DNA from: Kriegella aquimaris
GTDB taxonomy: Bacteria; Bacteroidota; Bacteroidia; Flavobacteriales; Flavobacteriaceae
Length of the DNA: 64,000 bases
Reading direction: 5' to 3'
Assembly: GCF_900103215.1 (NCBI RefSeq)
Contig: NZ_FNGV01000001.1
Location: 248,001 to 312,000 of the forward strand
Shown here piece by piece: positions 1 through 9,115 of the stretch; the first letter of the stretch is position 1; each line of letters opens with the position of its first letter. The notes under the pieces are model-generated. The model worked only from the letters and a program-made list of their open reading frames with translations. It did not search any database and was not told where the DNA came from. A program made the translations under genes and the position numbers.

Positions 1-360
1 ATCGTGGTGCAATGCATTAGGCGTAATAACATACACCGCATCGATATCGGGATTATTTTTAATTTCATCAAAATTATCATAGTTATAACAATTCTTTTTG
101 GGAATATTATAAGTGGCCTGCCAATCAACTATTTTTGAAGGGGTACCGCTTATAACACCAACTAATTTTGCCCGTTTACAAGTTTTCATTGCCTTGGCAA
201 CCCTGGTGCCATAGCTACCAAGGCCCATGATGGCAACACGTAGCATAGGACCTTCATACACTTCATCGGAAGTTGCAAAAAGACTTGTGGAGTTAAATAA
301 GATTGGCGCACTTAAGGCCGTAACCGTAATTTTTTCAATAAAATCTCTTCGTGATCCCAT
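1..360 (-). CDS. Gfo/Idh/MocA-family oxidoreductase, C-terminus outside window
   Basis: The first 120 residues of an NAD(P)-dependent sugar-type oxidoreductase are visible; the gene runs off the left edge. The N-terminus begins MGSRRDFIEK, a twin-arginine-like export signal followed by a hydrophobic stretch, so the enzyme is probably periplasmic. A Rossmann nucleotide-binding loop (AIMGLGSYGTRVAKAM) starts near residue 43 and the family hallmark VYVITPNALHH lies at the end of the visible part. The substrate cannot be told from this piece. It is transcribed leftward, with about 170 bases separating it from the next gene. Confidence 0.85.
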   Translation of the reverse strand, partial: MGSRRDFIEKITVTALSAPILFNSTSLFATSDEVYEGPMLRVAIMGLGSYGTRVAKAMKTCKRAKLVGVISGTPSKIVDWQATYNIPKKNCYNYDNFDEIKNNPDIDAVYVITPNALHHD

Positions 361-531
361 ATTCCAAGCAAAGTATTAAGGTTAATTAATCCGAAAAATT
401 ATGATAATTTGTTCTAAAATACAGTTTATAAAAAATTTAAACAATTTTACTTTCTAAAATGCTTGAGCAGCATGCTGATTTATTAAGGATTTTTTTAAGT
501 ACATCATGGAAAATATGAAGCATGTCTCCTC

Positions 532-1449
532 TTATCTTCTAAACCTCGAAAATATCATCAACTTTTTCTTGGTATTGATAAAATAGACACCTGTCAACAA
601 AATTGCGGCCGCAACAATGGATTGTGTCGTAATTTGTTCGTTTAAAAAGTACCAGCCCAACGCTAATGCCACAATAGGATTTACATAGGTAGAGGTTGCT
701 ACTTTTTCAGGAGAAACAACCTTTAATAAGTAGTTAAACGATGTAAAGGCTACTATACTGCCGAAAAAAATCAATAACAACAAGGAATATTGTACGGGCG
801 AACTCCAAGTGGTAGGTGCTGACCAAGTTTCACCGAACAGCAGACTCGCCAATAATAAGATAACACCGGCCATGACCATCTGATATCCGGTATTGACAAA
901 GTAGTTGGATGGCAAATTCGCCCTTGCAACAAAAAGACTTCCATAAGCCCAACTCAGCATAGCCAGAAAAATCATGAACATACCGAGAACTGAATTTTCT
1001 TGGTTGATGATCTCCTTTTGGCTTACCAATAAATAGATGCCTATAATTCCCAAAACAACACCTATAAGTGACATCGTTTGAATTTTTTTACCTTCCAGTA
1101 CACGCATTAAAAAAAGTACTACCAGCGGCTGTGCCGAAACTTCCAGGGCCGCAAATCCACTATCGACATATTTTAAGGCCCACACCACGGTTCCATTTCC
1201 GAATGCAAGAAACAAGAATCCGGCTATGGTTGTATTTATCCATTGTTCCTTGGATATGGATATATTTATTCTCATAAACTTCGCCAAAAGAAAAATCAGC
1301 AGACCCGCACTGCCAAAACGAACGGAGGCCAACATAAATGGTGGTAACTCGGTAACAGCTATTTTGTTTAAAAGATAAGTGGATCCCCAAATCACATAGA
1401 TAGAAAAAAAGGCAAGTATGATAAGTGTCGTATTCCTAGGTTTACCCAT
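532..1449 (-). CDS. EamA/DMT-family transporter
   Basis: A 305-residue inner-membrane protein with about ten hydrophobic segments arranged as two EamA repeats, which is the normal size and layout for drug/metabolite transporters of the RhaT/YedA type. The first repeat carries the typical WGSTYLLNK motif near residue 22 and the second repeat ends with a short basic tail. These proteins usually export amino acids or other small metabolites; the substrate is not recognisable here. It stands alone, between an oxidoreductase and an FAD oxidase on the same strand, with gaps of about 160 bases on each side. Confidence 0.85.
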   Translation of the reverse strand: MGKPRNTTLIILAFFSIYVIWGSTYLLNKIAVTELPPFMLASVRFGSAGLLIFLLAKFMRINISISKEQWINTTIAGFLFLAFGNGTVVWALKYVDSGFAALEVSAQPLVVLFLMRVLEGKKIQTMSLIGVVLGIIGIYLLVSQKEIINQENSVLGMFMIFLAMLSWAYGSLFVARANLPSNYFVNTGYQMVMAGVILLLASLLFGETWSAPTTWSSPVQYSLLLLIFFGSIVAFTSFNYLLKVVSPEKVATSTYVNPIVALALGWYFLNEQITTQSIVAAAILLTGVYFINTKKKLMIFSRFRR

Positions 1450-1609
1450 GAAGAATTAGGATTGTCAATTTTCGCTTCAATATTAAGGATAACCTTTATT
1501 CTTTCGGGTAAATCTGAAAGAATATTTAAAGGTACTTTCCTTGAAGACCAAAAAACCACAATGCCCTCGCCATGATTAAATAAGCAAACGAATGTCTATT
1601 AAACAACTG

Positions 1610-3220
1610 TTATAAGGATACAATTAAATCTTCGGGGATGTCGATGTCATCGGACTCACTTTCTGATAGTCCGGTTTGTTCGAGGAAGTCATTCGAAAAA
1701 AGCTTTTGCATATCTTTAGAGAGTAGGGCGCTTCTATATGATTTCCATGTTTTAGCCTTGTCACCGTACATATAATCTACCAAACCAGGAAAATTCCAAG
1801 ATGAATTTTTTCCCCAATGTATGGTAAATGGAATATTATTTTGCTGAAGAACCTCTATCATTCTTTTGGAAAATCTCTCTAGGCTAATCAGTTTTTTTGA
1901 TTCTTTCCAAAGTACACCATCAATCTCTATCATACAGGTGGTAGGGAATTGGGCGAAAGACAAGGTAGCATCTGATTTTTTGATAAAACGCATCGCGTAT
2001 ATTCCTGGTATTGGGCCTTCTTTTTTGGTGAGATCTACTAAAACTTTTAGGGCTTTAGCACAATCTTTGACGTCTACTCCGAAAGAGCAGGCGAAAGCAG
2101 GACCTTTATAAGGTGCATCCCAAAACGTTTCGTATAAGGTGCCCAATGATTCCTCATTTACATCGGGAAGTATCTGTTTTTGGAGTTTTTTAATAAACCA
2201 AGGAATACTTTTTGGAAACTTTCTGCTAATCTGTATCAGCAGATGAATTACATCACGATATAAAGATTTGTCTATGGTAGTAAAGGGGTCGGGATAAGAG
2301 CTTCGATGAGGCTTCTTGTACATTAGCTCTACCACATATTTACCATCATCTATGTAGGGATTAATAAAAACCTTATAATGATAAGGTGTTTTGCCTTTAC
2401 CGTTTGCATCCGTTTCACCTTCAATCTTAAAATCAGTGTTTTTGAAATCCATGGTTTCAGAGAGTTTCAAGGCCACCTTTTTATCAATTTTACGAACATA
2501 TCGCTTTAATAGATACAAATCTTCCCCCTCCACTACTACACCGTGTATAAAACCAAAGGAACCAAGACTTACAAGGGCAGCATTAAAAAGACCATCATTA
2601 CGAATGACCCGAGCATTAAATTTTTGTGCAAAAGCATCATTCAAGGCAGGTTTGGTATGACGTTCAAGATATACAATATCTTCAGGGTTGGGGCCGATAA
2701 TCAAGTTTATGCCCACAACATGATCTTGAACAGATCCTTCATTCAGTGCTGAGCCATGCACCCCTGTGGAAATACAACCTGCTATAGTCTGACCGTTACT
2801 GGCGCCACTTACTTTTAATGACTTCCCATTTTTTTCAAAAACCTGTGAAATTTCTTTTACCGTGTTTCCACATTGAAAAAAATAAAGGTTGGTACTATCG
2901 TAGTTGGCATTAGAATGCATATCCTGTGGCAAAATAGGAAAGGACAAATTCATGTAGGCATTGTAGTGCATTCTATCTTTATTATGCGCCACTGAAGACA
3001 TTGACCAGCGGGAACCATAGGCCCTAAACCCGTGGTTATTGTCCAAAGCCTCCTTGATTAACCTTTGCATTTCCAACGCGGCATCATTATAACAATCAAC
3101 CGCTGAAGGTATGGTGGCTTGTCCTTCCAATCTGGTAATTTGTAAAAGTTTTAATTTGTGGGGTCCGTTTCTATGTAGGGTATACCACTCGGTTTTTGGA
3201 TAGGAGGTTGTGTTGGCCAT
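1610..3220 (-). CDS. FAD-binding oxidoreductase of the aldonolactone-oxidase type
   Basis: A 536-residue protein with an N-terminal FAD_binding_4 (PCMH-type) domain. The conserved flavin-binding stretch is at about residues 138-160 (VSGASNGQTIAGCISTGVHG), after a segment like that of L-gulonolactone/D-arabinonolactone oxidases (FRAYGSRWSMSS). The C-terminal half is a substrate cap ending near a HWGK motif, as in aldonolactone oxidases. No signal peptide is seen, so it should be cytoplasmic. The substrate is not predictable; polyols, sugars or lactones are possible. It lies directly downstream of the small lipoprotein gene, with a gap of 3 bases, so the two are probably co-transcribed. Confidence 0.75.
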   Translation of the reverse strand: MANTTSYPKTEWYTLHRNGPHKLKLLQITRLEGQATIPSAVDCYNDAALEMQRLIKEALDNNHGFRAYGSRWSMSSVAHNKDRMHYNAYMNLSFPILPQDMHSNANYDSTNLYFFQCGNTVKEISQVFEKNGKSLKVSGASNGQTIAGCISTGVHGSALNEGSVQDHVVGINLIIGPNPEDIVYLERHTKPALNDAFAQKFNARVIRNDGLFNAALVSLGSFGFIHGVVVEGEDLYLLKRYVRKIDKKVALKLSETMDFKNTDFKIEGETDANGKGKTPYHYKVFINPYIDDGKYVVELMYKKPHRSSYPDPFTTIDKSLYRDVIHLLIQISRKFPKSIPWFIKKLQKQILPDVNEESLGTLYETFWDAPYKGPAFACSFGVDVKDCAKALKVLVDLTKKEGPIPGIYAMRFIKKSDATLSFAQFPTTCMIEIDGVLWKESKKLISLERFSKRMIEVLQQNNIPFTIHWGKNSSWNFPGLVDYMYGDKAKTWKSYRSALLSKDMQKLFSNDFLEQTGLSESESDDIDIPEDLIVSL

Positions 3221-3223
3221 AAC

Positions 3224-3604
3224 TTATTGTCTTTCAGTTTTCATGCATACGTATGTAATCTTCACTTTGCGCTTACCACCGAATGTGGCTAAATACAAGA
3301 GAGACCCACCCAATGTGTTTTTATATTCCACGGAAAACAACTTCCCCGATTCACAATTTGTCTGGTCAATCGGAAATTGGATGCTTTCTGTAAATACACT
3401 TGCGGGAATCGCTTTCTTGACAACCGTGAACATTTTGTCTTTGTAGAAATCGCCCAACTTTGCCTCAGCCAATTCCTCATCTTCATGTTGATCGGGCATG
3501 GGCGTACCTTTTGTGCTGACCAACCGTACCGAATAGCACGATTGAAAGAGCAACATCATAATACAGAAACCAAGTAAACGTAGGGGTAGTTGAGAAAACT
3601 TCAT
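3224..3604 (-). CDS. Small lipoprotein, possibly Bor-like
   Basis: A 126-residue protein with a clear lipoprotein signal (hydrophobic core, then LLFQSCYS, with lipidated Cys near residue 23). The C-terminal half has the pattern of a small beta domain, with a GGSLLYLATFGGKRKVKI-like stretch that loosely recalls the Bor/Iss family of surface lipoproteins; this resemblance is by eye and weak. It is immediately upstream of the FAD oxidase gene on the same strand. Function unknown. Confidence 0.65.
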   Translation of the reverse strand: MKFSQLPLRLLGFCIMMLLFQSCYSVRLVSTKGTPMPDQHEDEELAEAKLGDFYKDKMFTVVKKAIPASVFTESIQFPIDQTNCESGKLFSVEYKNTLGGSLLYLATFGGKRKVKITYVCMKTERQ

Positions 3605-3859
3605 GGTGTTAATTTTTGGTTTGGTCAGGTGGCCGGTTCATGGTGTAGAACAAACCAAATGCCTACAGCAATTTAAACTTTTCACCATGTTTTTAGAAAA
3701 GAGCTTGTATGAATGGTAAGGTATTCTGTATGAACTGTTATAATATGACAATTCCATTCGTCTGCCTTATTGCGCAGACCACTCCCCCAACTTCATTTTT
3801 GTTGGAAAATACTATAAAACCAGTCGGACTGCACAATTTTTAAATATGCAATCACGGTT

Positions 3860-5863
3860 TTATTTCCAAGTCATGCGCTGTAATCTAACCGCATTCAGAA
3901 TAGCTAAAAGGGCAACACCTACATCGGCAAAGACCGCTTCCCACATGGTAGCCAATCCGCCGGCACCCATAATCAGAACAATGGCCTTGACACCAAAAGC
4001 CAATGCAATATTTTGCCAAACAATACGTCTGGTTGAACGACCAATTTTAATCGCACGTACAATTTTTGATGGTTGATCGGTCTGTATGACCACATCTGCT
4101 GTTTCAATAGCCACATCACTGCCCAAACCACCCATCGCGATACCCACATCACTTGCCGCCAAAACCGGGGCATCATTAATACCATCACCAATAAAGGCTA
4201 TTTTTTCTTTGTTGTCTTTGGAAATGTTTTGTTGTTTTAAGGCTTCAACTTCGTTTAACTTATCTTCAGGCAACAGCCCTCCTTTGGCATTCGTAATGCC
4301 CAAATCTATAGCCACTTTTTGCGTAATAGAGTCTTTGTCTCCCGATAGCATTACAATATCTCTTACGCCAATTTCCCTCAATTGAACAATCATTGCTTTG
4401 GCTTCTTCCTTCAATTCGTCGGCAATAACGACATAACCGCTAAATTTATTCTCAATGGCAACTAGGACAATTGACTCGACAATTGTTTCAATTTCTTTTG
4501 GAAACTCAATATCGTTCGCTTCCATTAAAGCGCTGTTACCCACAAACACTTTTTTCCCATTAATAGTTCCTTCCAAGCCCTTTCCAGGGATTTCAGTCAC
4601 GTTTTCGGCTTCATATATATTAACTAAAGGATATGCTAACAAAGCTTTGGCAATCGGATGGGTAGATTGAGCCTCTAGCGCCAGCAAATAATTCATCATT
4701 TCTTTCTCCTTATCCGTGCCCAAACTACTATCGCCGGCATTATCGAATACTTTAATTTCTTTGATTTTAAAGACCCCCTTGGTCACGGTTCCGGTTTTGT
4801 CCATGACCAGTGTTTTCACTTTGGTTATGGCATCTAAAAAGGAAGCTCCTTTAAACAAAATGCCATTTTTTGATGCAGCCCCGAGACCTCCAAAGTATCC
4901 TAAAGGAATGGAAATTACCAAAGCACATGGACACGATATTACCAAGAATATCAAAGCCCGGTACAACCAGTCTTGAAAGACGTAATCAGCCACAACTAAA
5001 TAAGGAATAAGGGTCAGGCCAATTGCTAGAAACACAACGATTGGCGTATAAATGCGGGCGAACTTTCGAATAAACAATTCTGTTTTGGATTTTCTTGCCG
5101 TAGCATTCTGTACCAATTCCAAAATTCGTGCTATTGAGCTGTCTTTGAATTTTTTAGAAACTGTTACCTCGATTACATTTTCAAGGTTGATACTTCCAGC
5201 GAATACTTCTTCGTTTCTTACTAAAGTTTGCGGTTTGCTTTCCCCGGTCAAGGCGGCCGTATTGACCGTTGCTTTATCGGATTTCAGCTTTCCGTCCAGT
5301 GGAATCTTTTCCCCGGCCCGTACCTGAATTGTTTCACCAACGACAACCGTTTCAGGGTCGACACTTTCAAAGGTTCCATCTCGAAGAACGTTGGCTTCTT
5401 TTGGTCGAACATCTAAAAGTGCCTTTATATTTCCCTTTGCCTTTTTCACTGCGGCCCCTTGAAATAGTTCGCCTACCGCATAAAACAGCATAACTGCAAC
5501 GCCCTCAGGGTACTCGCCAATCGCAAATGCACCGATTGTTGCAATGGACATCAATAAGAATTCCGTAAAAAAAGACCCCCTTCTAATACTTTCCCATCCC
5601 TCCTTTAAAACAGGCAGACCTACAGGCAAGTAGGCGATTACATACCAAGCTATTCTCGCCCAACCTTTAAAAAAGGGAAATACCTCAAAATAATCAAATC
5701 CTATACCGACTACCAACATTAAAAAACTGACAATGGCCGGTATATATAATTTTACATTACTCTTCTGGCTCCCCACATGATTGTGGTTATGACTATGATC
5801 ATGTCCCTTTTTACTGTCTTTTTTCTGCCCTAAATCCTTTAAGTTTAGTTTTCTCTTTTTCAT
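3860..5863 (-). CDS. Heavy-metal P1B-type ATPase, Zn/Cd-type
   Basis: A 667-residue metal-exporting ATPase. The start at 5863 (MKKRKLNLKDLG) is chosen because residues upstream of it do not resemble the family. It has no N-terminal HMA domain but carries a His-rich tail (GHDHSHNHNH) that could bind zinc. It has the TGES actuator motif, the CPC metal-site motif (SCPCALV), the phosphorylated Asp in DKTGT, the HP motif (STHPIAKA) and GDGINDAP. The last membrane segment has DVGVALLAILNAVRL, whose Asp-x-Gly is typical of the Zn/Cd/Pb subgroup (P1B-2). It lies downstream of a Fur-family gene on the same strand, about 165 bases away, which suggests metal-responsive control. Confidence 0.92.
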   Translation of the reverse strand: MKKRKLNLKDLGQKKDSKKGHDHSHNHNHVGSQKSNVKLYIPAIVSFLMLVVGIGFDYFEVFPFFKGWARIAWYVIAYLPVGLPVLKEGWESIRRGSFFTEFLLMSIATIGAFAIGEYPEGVAVMLFYAVGELFQGAAVKKAKGNIKALLDVRPKEANVLRDGTFESVDPETVVVGETIQVRAGEKIPLDGKLKSDKATVNTAALTGESKPQTLVRNEEVFAGSINLENVIEVTVSKKFKDSSIARILELVQNATARKSKTELFIRKFARIYTPIVVFLAIGLTLIPYLVVADYVFQDWLYRALIFLVISCPCALVISIPLGYFGGLGAASKNGILFKGASFLDAITKVKTLVMDKTGTVTKGVFKIKEIKVFDNAGDSSLGTDKEKEMMNYLLALEAQSTHPIAKALLAYPLVNIYEAENVTEIPGKGLEGTINGKKVFVGNSALMEANDIEFPKEIETIVESIVLVAIENKFSGYVVIADELKEEAKAMIVQLREIGVRDIVMLSGDKDSITQKVAIDLGITNAKGGLLPEDKLNEVEALKQQNISKDNKEKIAFIGDGINDAPVLAASDVGIAMGGLGSDVAIETADVVIQTDQPSKIVRAIKIGRSTRRIVWQNIALAFGVKAIVLIMGAGGLATMWEAVFADVGVALLAILNAVRLQRMTWK

Positions 5864-6028
5864 ACAAATTTTAAAACAATAAAGGTCGCGGGAATTTTGA
5901 TGCAATGGAAGTGCAATAATTGTCAATGAGGTTCTCGAGAACTAGAAAGAAAAACTATAGCGCGAGAATAAGCAATTTAAATATTGGTTGTAAAACAGGG
6001 CAGATTTCTACACTTGTTTGATGATGCG

Positions 6029-6487
6029 CTATAGTCCGCTACATTTATCACATATACCCTTTACGACCAAGTTCACATTTTCGGGTACAAAACCATCCGG
6101 AACCTTAAATTGAGGGATTTTATGTTTCGGTAGACAAATGGTTTGATCGCAGTTACTACAATGAAAATGTAAATGGAGGTCTTGATCGATTAAACAATTA
6201 CAACCTTCTTCGCATAAGGCATATTTAGCGATACCCGTACCATCATCTATCTGATGTACAATACCATTCTCTTCAAACGTTTTTATGGTACGATAAAGGG
6301 TCGTTCTATCGGCCTTGGCAAAAGCATTCTCTATGTCGGTCAAAGCCACAGCAATTTTCTCATTTGCCATGAACTTATAAATAAGAATTCGCATTGCAGT
6401 TGGGCGAACGCTCTTTACCTCTAATGTTTCTTCTATTTTACCCATTTGTTTGTAATTCTCCGTGGTCTTGACAAGTTCAGTACTCAT
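6029..6487 (-). CDS. Fur-family metalloregulator (Zur-like context)
   Basis: A 152-residue DNA-binding repressor of the Fur family. The N-terminal half is a winged helix ending with RTTLYRTIKTFEENGIV, the Fur recognition-helix region. The C-terminal half is a dimer/metal domain with HLHFHCSNC followed by GICDKC, giving two CxxC pairs for a structural zinc. Whether it senses iron, zinc or peroxide cannot be decided from motifs alone. Its position just upstream of a Zn/Cd-type ATPase, and a few kilobases from a TonB receptor and a HupE-like protein, makes a zinc sensor plausible. It is divergent from the di-haem cytochrome gene, and an inverted repeat lies between them. Confidence 0.88.
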   Translation of the reverse strand: MSTELVKTTENYKQMGKIEETLEVKSVRPTAMRILIYKFMANEKIAVALTDIENAFAKADRTTLYRTIKTFEENGIVHQIDDGTGIAKYALCEEGCNCLIDQDLHLHFHCSNCDQTICLPKHKIPQFKVPDGFVPENVNLVVKGICDKCSGL

Positions 6488-6596
6488 AATACTATTTTAC
6501 AGCTCTAAATTACATAAGACTAAAAGAACGTATACCATAAGCACCATAGAAATTACATCTTATATTCTACTGCTTCTAAATAAATTAATTTACCAT

Positions 6597-6620
6597 TGAA
6601 TATTTTAAGTGAAATATTCA
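6597..6620. promoter_or_regulatory. Inverted repeat in the Fur/cytochrome divergent region
   Basis: Perfect 9-base arms, TGAATATTT and AAATATTCA, are separated by 6 bases. The right part also forms a tighter dyad, GTGAAATATTCAC (6609-6621). Its core TGAAATATTCA recurs upstream of the HupE-like gene at 19299-19309. Position and symmetry fit a repressor site for the neighbouring Fur-family protein, but this is inference. Confidence 0.4.
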
Positions 6621-6753
6621 CAAGATAATTAATTATGCTTTTTATCGATAAAACCCGCCGTATATGAGAATAAAGATGAACCCATCTTGAATTATTTTTA
6701 CTTTTATATCAAAGTACGTTCCCAAAACTTGCTAACTATTTAACTATTGTATT

Positions 6754-8211
6754 GTGAAAAAGAAAATATTTACACCATTTGTCATAGCCCTACTCGTTTT
6801 CTGTGGTTCATGTTCGGATGACAATTTAGAGGAATATGTGAATATTCCCGAAAGCAAAGAACCAAATACAGCGCAACCGGACCAAGAAGTCATCGAGGTT
6901 GATAAGTTACCTGAATATGAGCAACGGACCGGAAACCCCAGCGTTGGATATGAATATTTGATCTCTGGCGATTATATGAGTTCGGGCATTCCTTATGACG
7001 CCTTTCTGCGGGGTTTTGGTGCCGACAATTCAAACGTACTTGGGCGAACGGGAGATAACACTGCTATTTCTTATGATTATACTGCGGTAAATGCCAGTAA
7101 CGGAGTTCGGGTCGTTGCACCGAATTGTCTCCAATGCCATGCCGGAAAAATTAATGATAATCTTATCGTCGGTTTAGGAAACCATGCTGCCGATTTCACT
7201 ATGAACAGGGCAGATGAGATCGGACTTTTAAATACCGCCATTTCATTTCTATACGGTGGACAAACCAGCGAAGAATGGTTGGTTTACGATCAATTTAGGA
7301 AAAGTATTGTAGCCATTGGCCCAAAAACGATTATGGAGACTATAGGGGTTAACCCTGCAGATAAAATCACCCAAGTACTTGTTGCCCATCGCGACAAGAA
7401 TACCTTGGAATGGAATGATGAGCCTTATGTCACCGTTGATGACGAAGTAATACCCACCGATGTGCCTGCTTGGTGGTTGTTAAAAAAGAAAAATGCCATG
7501 TTCTATCATGCCATTGGGAGAGCCGATTTTTGCAAGTCGTTCATAGGCTCCAGTTTATTAACGCTTTCAAACAGTGTCAAGGCAGAGGAACTTGATGCAA
7601 AAATGGTAGACGTGCTCGCTTACATCAATAGTTTGGAACCTCCCCAATACCCCTATGAAATCGATACCAATTTAAGTGCGCAGGGTAAAATGATTTTCGA
7701 AACCAACTGTACTAGTTGTCATGGCACCTATGGTACTGATTCGACCTATCCGAATTTTATGGTTTCCTTGAAAACCATAGGAACGGATCCAGAACTTTCC
7801 AATCATTATACAACACCTTCCCCAGTAAACAATTATTTTTTCGATTGGTTCAATACGGGGTGGTTCGGTACAGACGAAAACCCTTTGGAAATTGTTGCGG
7901 ATGGTGGATATATCGCCCCTCCCTTAGATGGCGTGTGGGCTACCGCCCCCTATTTTCATAATGGATCGGTTCCGACACTTGAAGATGTTTTAAACAGTAA
8001 ACAAAGGCCTACGATTTGGAGTAGATCCTATGATAGCGCCGATTATGACCAGAATAAATTGGGCTGGAACTACACTATCGAAACTAGCAAAACGGGAAAA
8101 AACACTTACGATACTTCTTTAAAGGGATATGGCAACGGAGGACATACTTTTGGAGATGATTTCAACGACACTGAACGTAAAGCCATCCTTGAATACTTAA
8201 AGACCTTGTAG
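6754..8211 (+). CDS. Di-haem c-type cytochrome lipoprotein, CCP/MauG/RoxA-like
   Basis: A 485-residue exported protein starting with GTG and a lipoprotein signal (VFCGSCSDD, lipidated Cys near 20). Two covalent haem c motifs are present: CLQCH near residue 127 and CTSCH near residue 325. The distance between them and the second-haem region (APPLDGVWATAPYFHNGS near 385) match the di-haem cytochrome c peroxidase superfamily, which includes bacterial CCP, MauG and the rubber oxygenase RoxA. Family members oxidise substrates in the periplasm or outside the cell. I cannot say which reaction this one performs. It is a single gene, divergent from the Fur-family gene. Confidence 0.8.
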   Translation: MKKKIFTPFVIALLVFCGSCSDDNLEEYVNIPESKEPNTAQPDQEVIEVDKLPEYEQRTGNPSVGYEYLISGDYMSSGIPYDAFLRGFGADNSNVLGRTGDNTAISYDYTAVNASNGVRVVAPNCLQCHAGKINDNLIVGLGNHAADFTMNRADEIGLLNTAISFLYGGQTSEEWLVYDQFRKSIVAIGPKTIMETIGVNPADKITQVLVAHRDKNTLEWNDEPYVTVDDEVIPTDVPAWWLLKKKNAMFYHAIGRADFCKSFIGSSLLTLSNSVKAEELDAKMVDVLAYINSLEPPQYPYEIDTNLSAQGKMIFETNCTSCHGTYGTDSTYPNFMVSLKTIGTDPELSNHYTTPSPVNNYFFDWFNTGWFGTDENPLEIVADGGYIAPPLDGVWATAPYFHNGSVPTLEDVLNSKQRPTIWSRSYDSADYDQNKLGWNYTIETSKTGKNTYDTSLKGYGNGGHTFGDDFNDTERKAILEYLKTL

Positions 8212-8315
8212 CACCGTTGGCCGTCTTCATAGGTAGCTTTCACTACTAACAGGAAACTTATCCAACCTTAGCGAAGCATTATATGGGAAGTCCGATGCTT
8301 CTCCATTGGTTTAAT

Positions 8316-9014
8316 TTAGTGCTCGTTTTTGCGCGTAAAGGGTACAAATCGCACTGGCATTATTTCGGTTATATTAATCTTTCCATTTTTTTTGACCACC
8401 CTTACCAATTGCCTCACCCCGTTATGTGGTCCAATCGGTATGATCAGGCGGCCACCTTCCTTGAGTTGTTCTATCAATGCATTAGGTATGGATTCGGCGC
8501 CTGCTGTTACAATAATGGCATCGAACGGAGCATTTTCAGGCCATCCATGATACCCGTCTCCCAATTTTACCGAAACTGCATCGTAACCAAGTCTTTTTAA
8601 CCGTTCCTTTGCCTGCTTCCAAAGAGGTTCTACAATTTCAATCGTATATACCGAGTCGATAATTTCGGCCAGTACGGCTGCTTGATATCCTGAACCTGTA
8701 CCAATCTCCAACACCTTGGAATCAGGTTTTAGGTTTAACTCTTGTGTCATTGCAGCAACCATATAAGGTTGTGAAATGGTCTGGTCAAAACCTATAGAAA
8801 GTGCCCTATCGGCATAAGCCATATTGCGAATTTTTTCAGGGACAAATTCGTGTCTTAAAACCTTGCGCATTGCATTTAGGGTGGCAATATCAGATATATC
8901 CCTATCTATGAGTTGCGTTTGTACCATAACTTCTCTTTGGGCCTTATAATTGACCTGACAAAAGCCACTTACCATTAAAAAACAAAACCAAATTAAAAAG
9001 ACTATACGGACCAA
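8316..9014 (-). CDS. pcm: Protein-L-isoaspartate O-methyltransferase, exported form
   Basis: A 232-residue SAM-dependent enzyme that methylates isoaspartyl residues of damaged proteins so that they can return to Asp. The pattern is canonical: VPEKIRNMAYADRALSIGF, then SQPYMVAAMTQEL, then the SAM loop VLEIGTGSGYQAAVLAEI and FDAIIVTAGAESIP. The first codon appears to be TTG, because an in-frame stop lies upstream with no ATG between, and it opens a signal peptide ending near FCQ. This points to a periplasmic location, unlike the cytosolic E. coli enzyme. It converges with the cytochrome gene. Confidence 0.88.
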   Translation of the reverse strand: MVRIVFLIWFCFLMVSGFCQVNYKAQREVMVQTQLIDRDISDIATLNAMRKVLRHEFVPEKIRNMAYADRALSIGFDQTISQPYMVAAMTQELNLKPDSKVLEIGTGSGYQAAVLAEIIDSVYTIEIVEPLWKQAKERLKRLGYDAVSVKLGDGYHGWPENAPFDAIIVTAGAESIPNALIEQLKEGGRLIIPIGPHNGVRQLVRVVKKNGKINITEIMPVRFVPFTRKNEH

Positions 9015-9063
9015 ATCAAGCGCTTTTTCAATTAAAAGGTACTACAATAAATTCGAAAACAAA

Positions 9064-9091
9064 AACGCCCCTATCCGAAGATAGGGGCGTT
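9064..9091 (-). terminator. Strong intrinsic terminator of the lipoprotein gene
   Basis: A perfect 12-bp stem (aacgcccctatc / gataggggcgtt) with a 4-base loop. Read on the minus strand the loop is UUCG closed by C-G, an unusually stable tetraloop, and the stem is followed by a T-rich run. It lies 25 bases after the stop codon of the lipoprotein gene at 9116 and ends the leftward arm of the NRPS locus. T-rich sequence on the other side may let it act in both directions. Confidence 0.9.
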
Positions 9092-9115
9092 AGTTTTTTA
9101 TAAAATATTTTATAA

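Noticed and set aside
5955-6034. Inverted repeat ctatagcgc / gcgctatag around the Fur-family gene end
   Set aside because: The arms are 62 bases apart, one overlaps the stop codon, and no T run follows, so neither a terminator nor an operator is supported.
8273-8300. gaagcat / atgcttc repeat between the cytochrome and pcm genes
   Set aside because: Short arms, a loop of about 14 bases and no T run; too weak for a terminator.
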